From Limnephilus marmoratus (lineage: Eukaryota > Arthropoda > Insecta > Trichoptera > Limnephilidae), in NCBI GenBank assembly GCA_917880885.1, contig OU862928.1, positions 41,838,962 to 41,902,961 on the forward strand: a stretch of 64,000 bases of DNA, written 5' to 3'. Positions 56,990 to 64,000 of the stretch are shown piece by piece. Numbering within the stretch: the first letter of the stretch is position 1; the number at the start of each line of letters is the position of its first letter. The position numbers were made by a program, and so were the translations under genes. The notes beneath the pieces were generated by a model, which was given only the letters and a program-made list of their open reading frames with translations, did not search any database and had not been told where the DNA came from.

Positions 56990-57420
56990 TTTTTATATTA
57001 GCTCCAGAAGGCCCGAAGGAAAATAATTTTCCTCTAGGTCTATGTCATAGGGGTGCTGTGTGGATGGTGGTTTTAACCACTCGGACCCATAAGCTCGTTC
57101 ACACGACGTAAGTATAACATATGAGGCGTACTTGAGTTATTAACTAAATACAGGATAGGAATTTCTGAAAAGAAAAAGCTATGAGAAGTGGTGGTCAGTG
57201 TGTCCAGGAGCGACGGACGTATGAATCCATCCCTCCAACTGGGTGCGAGAGGATGGATAGAGGTCCGGCTAGAGAGGCCAAAAGGCCTCTCTTAACCACT
57301 CTCTATTGGTCCGGCCGGCCAAGCAGTAGGTGGGAAGACACTTCCACCGTCAAGACCTAGACAAACCTCAGAGGCGTTGGTTATCTAATAAATAGTTCCC
57401 GGGGCGACGATTCCCAAATT
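56990..57420 (+). repeat. RepA, longest single copy in the window
   Basis: Runs from TTAGCTCCAGAAGGCC with GGAAAATAATTTTCCTC, through GTGCTGTGTGGA, GGTGGTCAGTGTGTCCAGG, GGGTGCGAGAGGATGG, AGGCCAAAAGGCCT, ACCTAGACAAACCTCAG to GCGTTGGTTATC and CCCGGGGCGACGATTCCCAA. No poly(A), no coding capacity. Confidence 0.75.
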
Positions 57421-57453
57421 GAAAATTGTATATCAATTATAACTGATTTAATA

Positions 57454-58450
57454 TTAGGTCCTTACATATGTAATTGGCGTTTTGTATGGGAGGAACATAA
57501 AGTCGATTTTTTTAAAATAATATATTTATTTTTATTATTTCATTAATGATTAAATGTTACATTTTTGGCCATTTTTGACTACCATACTAGGCTATTGCCT
57601 GTGTTGTGGTAGTCATACATGTAATAGAATTTTATATAAACAGATAATAAAATATAATAAGAGAAAAGAAAAAAATAACATATTTAGGGATAAATAAAAC
57701 TAAAAACAGATAAAAATATAAGAATTGCAAGTTATCTAAGAAATAAAGAAAATTTAAAGAAGAAATTTAATCAAAGTATGTACCTTTGCTATCTATGCAC
57801 TTTTGCCATCTCATAGGTAGTTCATCGATCCCTTTGCTAAAAAACCATTCGGATGGGAATCAATAAAATCTTTGAAGGCGGTTTGGACTGCCCCATCGGA
57901 GTTGAATTTTTCCCTTGCAAGGAGTTATCCAAATTTCGAAAAAATGGTAATCTGTTGGGACAAGGTCCGGAGAGTACGGTGGATGTCTTAGACATTCCAA
58001 TTGAAGCTCGTCTAATTTGGTAGCCGTCTGTTGTGCAGTGTGTGGTCTAGCGTTCTAACGCGCGTTTGTTGATTTGCTTCACTCAATTCGTGAGGTACCC
58101 ACCTTTCAAGCTTTTTCACCTTCCCAATTTGCTTCAAGTGGATTAAAACAGTTTTATCATTAACACCGCAGCCTGCAGCTAACTCGGACGTGGTTTGCGA
58201 TGGATCCGCTTCCACAATAGCCTTCAATTCTTCATTATCAACTTTGGTCTCCGGCCGTCCACGGGGCTTGTTCTGCAGGTCGAAATTTCCAGAACGAAAA
58301 CGTTGGAACCAAAAACGCACTGTGTTTTCTTTTGCGGCACCGTCGCCATACGCATCATTAATCCTTCGAGCCGTTTCTGCAGCACTGGTGCCGCGGTGGA
58401 ACTCGTACTCGTAAATAACGCTACATTAAAGTTTTCCATTTTGTGAACTA
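57454..58450 (-). pseudogene. mariner-family transposon, internally deleted
   Basis: The N-terminal part on the minus strand (58320-58012) reads MRFWFQRFRSGNFDLQNKPR, GRPETKVDNEELKAIVEADP, SQTTSELAAGCGVNDKTVL and HLKQIGKVKKLERWVPHELS, the helix-turn-helix domain and WVPHEL linker of mariner. It then jumps to a C-terminal piece with HPPYSPDLVPTDYHFF at about 57960-58000, which keeps both acidic residues of that motif. The first catalytic region is deleted. An end sequence with TTACATATGTAATTGGCG lies at 57463. Confidence 0.85.
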
Positions 58451-59284
58451 AGTGACCCAAAGAAAAAAAACAATTAAGGAAAAAACAAATGAATTATAAT
58501 TTTCGAAACACAAATACATGAGTAAATAGCTGTATAAATTTGAATTTGGAATTCCTAACCAAAGAGAAGATATTTGAGATCAAAGTTGCTAGTACGGCAA
58601 ACCGCCAATTTCAATATTTCAAAAATTTCAAAAATACGCAATATTGCGTATTTTTCCACCTCCCCCAACGTCAATAGACATTTCTTGAAGTAATTACATT
58701 GAAACGAAGCGTTACTTAAATAGTTTGGTCGTATTGAGAAGTAAGCTAAGTACGGAAACTTTACTTCAAGTAATAGTGTACATTGTACAGGGTATAATGA
58801 AAGTAATACATCCTCCACACGCCTGGAAATAAGCGTCAAAGCCTCTCTGGACCCGGCAGAATCATGCGTCCGAGAGGTGTTATATACCCATCCAATTACC
58901 CCGTGGACCAATTGCGTTCCACTTAAACATCTCCAGGGTGCGGGTTGAAACCTATTAACCACTAGAGAAGGGATGATAATTATCAACCCCTGAATTCTCA
59001 ACCTACAATTGCTGTACACACGTTCTAGCATAACTACCTTTAGGATCTTTTTACTCAGGTGGGAAAGCTTGACTAATTGGAAGGCTTTTACTATATTACT
59101 TTTACGAACGAACAGCCTCATCCCTACGAGATAATTGAATTTTATCATAAGTGCGAAGCTCGATGCTAAATCACTATTTTCTATTTATCTTTATTACAGA
59201 TTGATACAAGTTATGAATATTAAACCATATATTTCCAATAAATTGAAGCTTTTCCTATCGATTCGCTTGAATATTAATTAATTG
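58451..59284. other. Unassigned, includes a 197-codon minus frame
   Basis: The minus frame 58555-59148 is long for such DNA but has no recognisable domain and is rich in L, I, S and V. 58930-58965 shares AAACCTATTAAC and TAGA with 4587-4610. I do not call a gene. Confidence 0.35.
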
Positions 59285-59397
59285 AGGGGAAGGGGAAGTG
59301 GGTGGAGTAGGCGGAAGGGAACGGGAATGAATGGGAATGGACACGCAGGGAGAAACAATTTATTTATAAGTGGCATTGCAACTCGGGAACTCGCTAG
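59285..59397 (+). mobile_element. Helitron-like 3' end
   Basis: G-rich purine tract (59285-59345), CACGCAGGGAGAAACA, then GGCATTGCAACTCGGGAACT and CGCTAG before T. Homologous to the 3' 190 bp of the element ending at 12489. 5' end not found. Confidence 0.55.
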
Positions 59398-59423
59398 TCT
59401 TATAATTAAAAAAAATACAATAC

Positions 59424-60397
59424 GCCACTTGCATGGATATCATAACGACTTGGAAAAAATCGTGTGGATAGATTTTTCTACTAAGATTTCGAAAATGTTA
59501 TTAACAATTTTTAGAAATTTATAGTTTTTTTTTAACTCCGTAAATACGTTATTTGGGCTCGTGATTTCATTCCATGAAAATGTTCCGTCTCCGATAATAT
59601 TCGATTAATTTTGTAAAATTCCACAATAATTATTTTTTTTATATGGCGACACTTTGTTTTTCGGCGAATTTTTGACAGATGTTACATATGACCCCGTACA
59701 TATTATGCCTTCTGTACCTGTCTTGGAAATACAATGGTAAAGGTGCTGATTTTAACAAAATTAAATTTTATAATATTTTATTATAATTATAATTTACAAG
59801 TACAAGTTTGTCACATTGGATTTAGTCATTTAAAGACGTTAAACATTATAATGATTAATAAATCAAAAAGATGGATCAAGGAAAAAATATTTATGAGATG
59901 TAATATTTTGGAATGCCTCATTATTCTCCTGTGCCGTTTGTGTGGAATACTTTGGTTTTTTAAAATGATTTTCGGCTATGTTATTATCGTTTATTCGCAC
60001 AAAATTATGTCCCGTCTTTCCGGTTTATAAAAAACTAGCAGACCCGGCCACACGTTCTGTGCTAACAAAACACAATGCCATTACCCAACCTGCCCGCTGT
60101 CCGGTGCCTGAATTGAATATTTGAATTTCTCGGCTTTTCTCTACTATAATAAGCATGTACTATACATATAAACCTTCCTCTTGAATTACTCTATCTATTG
60201 GTGAAAACCGCATGTAAATCAGTTGCGTAATTTTAAAGATCTATGCGCACATACATTTTGAGCGACTTCATTTTATACTATGTAATGATAATGATGGTCC
60301 GATTTTTTGGATAGAAATTTTCAAAAATTTTATTTAAAAAAAAATGTCTTAGTTTGCCTAAACCGGAAATTTTTTAAAAAATGTGATGCAAGTGGCC
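59424..60397. mobile_element. TIR DNA element, copy 2, with nested Helitron
   Basis: Homologous to 12621-13478 from GCCACTTGCATGG to ATGCAAGTGGCC. Interrupted by 260 bp at 60035-60294. Confidence 0.7.
60035..60294 (-). mobile_element. Helitron-like insertion, 260 bp
   Basis: On the minus strand it starts TCATTATCATTACATAG after A and ends CCGGGTCTGCTAG before T. The related element at 13320-13350 has the empty site TATAAAAAATGGTC, which matches the joined flanks exactly, with no target duplication. Internal AACCTTCCTCTTGAATTAC is also found, inverted, in the 30927-31690 element. Confidence 0.82.
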
Positions 60398-60687
60398 TAT
60401 TATAAGTCAAAAAAAACAGGAGGTATGAGTTTTTGAATAAAAAAAGGAAAAAATCTTTTCGCTCTCCTGTACTATTAATGTTTTTTCCTTTCAGCATTTC
60501 AAATTTCCGCTATCCAATATAATATTCGTAGATATGCCACATCATATGTGGAAGACTTTTATGGCTAATGAAAAATATTTTTACATCCTACCCAGTTTCA
60601 CCAAATACAAATTTCTTCCTCGTTTCTTCCATCATTGTTTTCTGCAATAGTAATTAATCATCTCCCTTATTCTTTATTCCTTTATTC
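60398..60687. other. Unassigned spacer
   Basis: Nothing recognised. Confidence 0.35.
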
Positions 60688-60695
60688 GCTTCATC

Positions 60696-61905
60696 CCCAG
60701 TGGTGGCTCGAGCACTTATTTGGTGGTGGGGACCGAAATTTTTTAAGTACTGTATAAAATTTCTCAAAAAAAAAATAATGGTCTAATCTTGCTAATCGGA
60801 TATGTAAACCCAAAATAATATAAAATGTCTAATAATATATAGGTATTGGATACGCGCCATAAATATATTTGGATCCATTTTCTTAATCAATTAATAATTT
60901 ATGCTATGAGACCATGAGGGCGCCATCTATGGTTTTTGTATTGTATTGAATTTACCTATGTGACTTAAAATTCAGTATATTCATGCATTTCCTTACCTCC
61001 GTGAATCAGGCAATTACTTCCGACGGGAGTGTGAGTCAAAGCCAAGAGATGTCTCTCCTAGTCAGTCATAAGAATAATTCATCCCATAATTGAATTATTG
61101 TTGTACAAGATTTTTTGGCACGTATTATTAATATGCAAATTTATTCATTGTTGAAACTTCCTTGCTGTGCGAAACATCTGTTAAGATTATACAATACCGC
61201 CTTAATATTTTTTAATGAAAAGAAGTGTCTTTTGTGTTGGACATCGTGGATGAGCTGCATTCTCTGAGTGAGTATTGTTTGTTTTCACTTTGGAATTTGG
61301 AATTGCTGGGTCAACTGTTTTTGTGTCACATAGGGAAGAATTCAATTTTCGTTAATTTACATAGGGTAGTCATTCCCTCGTGTCAGGGGCTATTTACACG
61401 CCCCTACAGGTATGTATACATACCAATTTACAAGATAGTGCAATAAAAATAAAGCTTTATCTTGCAAGATTAAAATCGGACTTAATTTGAACGCGCGCGA
61501 TTCCCGCCCATAACTCCGTAAACATATGGTTCGTAGGGGATTCAAAGAATTGTCCCCATGGTATTTGAATTCTCATACGAGTGCGCATGCGCAGTTGCAT
61601 ACGATCGCGAAACAACGCAAGGAATCTGTGGGGATAGCTCGGATCGTCGCCTAAGTGCGCATTAGATTCTGCGCACTGAGAAAGACTAGCTGTTCTCGTG
61701 CGCCGTACATTATTCGCTGTACGCGCGTTGGGTCTTTTAAAATCATCCTGAATATTTTTTTGTACTTTATTTCTGCAAATGCTAATTACTTTTATGTTTA
61801 AAGAATTCATTCATTTTGGTGAAGCCAAAGCATCGACTGTTAGTAGGTTTCGAGTGTAACTGGTGGGGACTGTCCCCATTGTCCCCCTGTGAAGAACCGC
61901 CAATG
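60696..61905. mobile_element. hAT-like element, 1210 bp
   Basis: GCTTCATC is repeated exactly on both sides (60688-60695, 61906-61913). Ends are CCCAGTGGTGGCTC and, in complement, CATTGGCGGTTC, an imperfect inverted repeat. No transposase. Holds a 117-codon minus frame (61457-61810) without a known domain in an unusually CG-rich block. Confidence 0.75.
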
Positions 61906-61913
61906 GCTTCATC

Positions 61914-62299
61914 TGTCCAGCGGTCACCCTCCATCATTTCAATCAGATCAAGCGAGAAATAAGGAAAGAAATGTATCAATAAAAAGAAGAAATAAGAAAC
62001 AATTGCTTTGAAAGCGGCCTACATTGATGAATGAGGATTGTTTTAGTGAACGATTGATTCTGGGGCATTAATAATAATTTAATACCAATCATGTTTACAA
62101 TAAATAATGATTTATGTTGTAGGAACACGGTTTGTTTGGGAAAATTCAAGGAAAAACTCTAATTAAATAATTAATGAGATCTGCTTACTAAGTGCCTACT
62201 AGTACTTCATCACTGCCCGAGCAATTATTGACACTTCAATTGATGGAATACGTTGGTGAGTGGTTACGAAGCTTGGCTATGAATTCAGAGGCAGCCGGT
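61914..62299. other. Unassigned spacer
   Basis: No gene or named repeat. Confidence 0.35.
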
Positions 62300-62655
62300 T
62301 CAAAACCCAGCGATTGGTTTGTGTTATTTCACAGATAATTCATTTAAAAGAAAGACAACATTCCCGGGTTTCGAATAACCTGACAATATTTGAAAATCTC
62401 CTTCTACCACCATAGTAAGAGGAAAATGTTGCTTGTGTTGTGATGGAGGACTTGGCTAGCGAGGAATTGAACACACAACGCTTGGAAGGGATCCAAATGC
62501 GAAGTCAACTCGGCCACTAACCGGTCCTCTTCCTTATTTCGTTCCCCTTCCCACTACTTTCAGCTTCACAACATACACAATTGGGAATGCCATAGTCTCA
62601 CTGGCACCAGATGATTGGGAGCAGTTGGGACTCTTGTGCGGTAATCACTTAAAAA
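62300..62655 (+). repeat. SINE, damaged copy
   Basis: 62318-62350 (TTGGTTTGTGTTATTTCACA, GATAATTCATTTAAAA) and 62540-62655 (CCCACTACTTTCAGCTTCAC to GCGGTAATCACTT and A-rich end) match the SINE. About 190 bp in the middle is foreign. The tRNA-like head is missing. Confidence 0.65.
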
Positions 62656-62689
62656 AGTGTCTTAAATTTAGGTTTATTTGTTTTACATT

Positions 62690-63250
62690 AACTCTACACA
62701 TGGGGCCCTTCAGAAAAAAAAATCCATCAGCGCTTTTGACATCTTTGGGGATGCTGTGTTGAGGGTCTTTTTAGGGAAATGAAGGAGAGGAATTTTTTGA
62801 AGACAAAAAAACGAGTGTGCCGCGACCGCACGACTGAAGTAAAACTACAAGACAAACCTAACCCAATGAACCCAGGTATCCCTGCTAAGTTACCAAATGT
62901 GGCAAACGGGGTGACCTATGACCTAGTGGTGACATATGACATTGGGGTGAAATATGACCATGGGGTGACCTACGACCTTGGGGTGACCTACGACTTTGGG
63001 GTGACCTATGACCTTGGGGTGACTTACGATCTTGGGGTAACCTACGACCTTGGGGTGACCTACGACTTTGGGGTGACCTATGACCTTGGGGTGACTTAAG
63101 ACCTTGGGGTGACCTACGACCTTGGGGTGACCTACGACCTTCGGGTGACCATCCTTATCCTTATCACTCCCCAAGTCAAGCGTGCGTAAAGGCCCGACCG
63201 TTCGCCTGCCAATCGGGCCCACCATGCAGAATGTATAATTCTTAATTTGG
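62690..63250 (+). repeat. RepA copy expanded by a minisatellite
   Basis: Starts TTAACTCTACACATGGGGCC, with GGGGATGCTGTGTTGAGGGT, then AACCCAGGTATCCCTGCTAA. The 18-bp array follows, then CGACCGTTCGCCTGCCAATC. Confidence 0.65.
62908..63150 (+). repeat. 18-bp minisatellite, about 13.5 units
   Basis: Unit GGGGTGACCTACGACCTT with a few variants (CTATGAC, GACTTT). Because 18 is a multiple of three, both strands stay open and read repeats such as GVTYDL or HPKVVG. These frames are not genes. Confidence 0.93.
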
Positions 63251-63269
63251 ATAAGTGTTCCCAAATACT

Positions 63270-63365
63270 TCTACACTCTCTTCAACCTCACATAAATCCA
63301 CAATAATGGACACCATAGTCCCACTGGTTCCGTTCAATTCAAACTTTTGTGCCGTAATCGCAAGA
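63270..63365 (+). repeat. SINE 3' fragment
   Basis: CTTCAACCTCACATAA, GGACACCATAGTCCCACTGG and TTGTGCCGTAATCGCAAG match the SINE 3' part. Confidence 0.6.
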
Positions 63366-63439
63366 AAATAGAAGTATATTTGGAATTTTTTTAGATCCAG
63401 AATGCTTAAAATGTTTATTTCGACAAATCTTCTATCGCT

Positions 63440-63540
63440 CTTCCAAGACCCTTAAATACCTCTTCCCAAAAGATGACATGGGCCCTAAAGGAAATTATTT
63501 TCCTCAGGGCCTCCTGTGTGGAGCTAATGTAAAAAAATCG
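63440..63540 (-). repeat. RepA end fragment
   Basis: GGCCCTAAAGGAAATTATTT, TCCTCAGGGCC and CTCCTGTGTGGAGCTAATG, the conserved terminal palindrome region. Confidence 0.65.
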
Positions 63541-63600
63541 ATACAACAGAGAACATTAATAAATGTTTTATTTTTAAATTTTGTAAATAAAATAGTAATA

Positions 63601-64000
63601 ATGGAGCGACAACGTCCTCAAAGACATATCTATCTTGGAGCTTCCAAACTGGAGAGAGCTGGCACAAAACCGAGATGAGTGGAGGAAGACTCTTGAGGAG
63701 GCCAAGACCCACCAGGGGTTGTAGAGCCAATAGTGATATCTATCTTGGAGCTTCCAAACTGGAGAGAGCTGGCACAAAACCGAGATGAGTGGAGGAAGAC
63801 TCTTGAGGAGGCCAAGACCCACCAGGGGTTGTAGAGCCAATAGTGATGATGATGAGCCGCCTAGGACATATCTATCTTGGAGCTTCCAAACTGGAGAGAG
63901 CTGGCACAAAACCGAGATGAGTGGAGGAAGACTCTTGAGGAGGCCAAGACCCACCAGGGGTTGTAGAGCCAATAGTGATGATGATGAGCCGCCTAGGACA
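63601..64000 (+). repeat. Tandem array of LINE 3' ends
   Basis: Three units beginning TATCTTGGAGCTTCC at 63631, 63741 and 63873 (spacing 110 and 132 bp), running off the window. In the correct frame each reads LELPNWRELAQNRDEWRKTL then EEAKTHQGL and a stop, the last residues of an insect LINE endonuclease-reverse transcriptase, followed by a GATGATGATG tail. So the array is made of LINE tails. Confidence 0.88.

Noticed and set aside
58555..59148. 197-codon open frame on the minus strand
   Set aside because: No domain, no splice context and a composition like translated non-coding DNA. It is long but not supported as a gene.
62779..63264. Open frames encoding GVTYDL and HPKVVG repeats
   Set aside because: Produced by an 18-bp minisatellite, which stays open on both strands because the period is a multiple of three.
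1..64000. CRISPR array, prokaryotic operons or plasmid functions
   Set aside because: All tandem repeats here lack regular spacers, and all coding traces are eukaryotic transposons or a spliced exon.

Overview
The window is eukaryotic and most likely from an insect. It is AT-rich, has no operon-like gene packing, and contains mariner and hAT-type DNA transposons, Helitron-like ends, several classes of non-LTR retrotransposon (LINE), Penelope-like fragments and a tRNA-derived SINE family. A short CCTAA/TTAGG array is also present. The order or species cannot be fixed from sequence alone. I see no rRNA, no convincing functional tRNA gene, no CRISPR and no bacterial gene.

Only one piece of a host protein-coding gene is recognised: a GC-rich 161-bp exon on the minus strand at 8893-9053. 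It encodes a glycine-rich stretch leading into the first part of a STAR/KHDRBS-type KH domain, with an AG acceptor and a GT donor. No neighbouring exon is visible, so much of the window may be intron of that gene or intergenic DNA.

Layout. 0-2.3 kb: decayed LINE ends and a Penelope-like 3' end with hammerhead-like motifs. 2.3-7.5 kb: a complete but apparently non-coding LTR retrotransposon (730-bp LTRs, 4-bp target duplication). 8-12.5 kb: SINE, host exon, LINE tails, a second Penelope-like fragment with the best hammerhead-like motif, another SINE and a Helitron-like element. 12.6-16.8 kb: TIR elements, repeats and a hAT MITE. 17.4-20.9 kb: a 3.5-kb hAT-type element with a perfect 8-bp target duplication, holding two foldback elements and a chain of small MITEs. 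22.6-24.5 kb: two LINE insertions with 11-bp target duplications, one split by a hAT element. 25-42 kb: LINE fragments of at least four kinds, a third SINE, a Helitron and long unassigned AT-rich stretches. 42.4-43 kb: a LINE copy with an inverted 5' part. 43.8-54.6 kb: a 10.8-kb unit with 3.4-kb, almost identical direct repeats, lodged inside a LINE reverse transcriptase gene. 55-58.5 kb: two broken mariner elements and a LINE fragment holding the CCTAA array. 59-62 kb: Helitron and TIR elements and a 1.2-kb hAT. 62.3-64 kb: SINE fragments, an 18-bp minisatellite and tandem LINE tails.

The genes do not form a pathway. The interest lies in how the elements are built, nested and broken. Several events can be read exactly from target duplications or from a filled versus empty site within the window. 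Coordinates of decayed repeats are approximate unless a target duplication or exact junction is given. No database search was possible, so family names rest on recognised protein motifs, terminal motifs and target-duplication lengths. RepA is my own label for an unclassified dispersed repeat family seen about ten times here.
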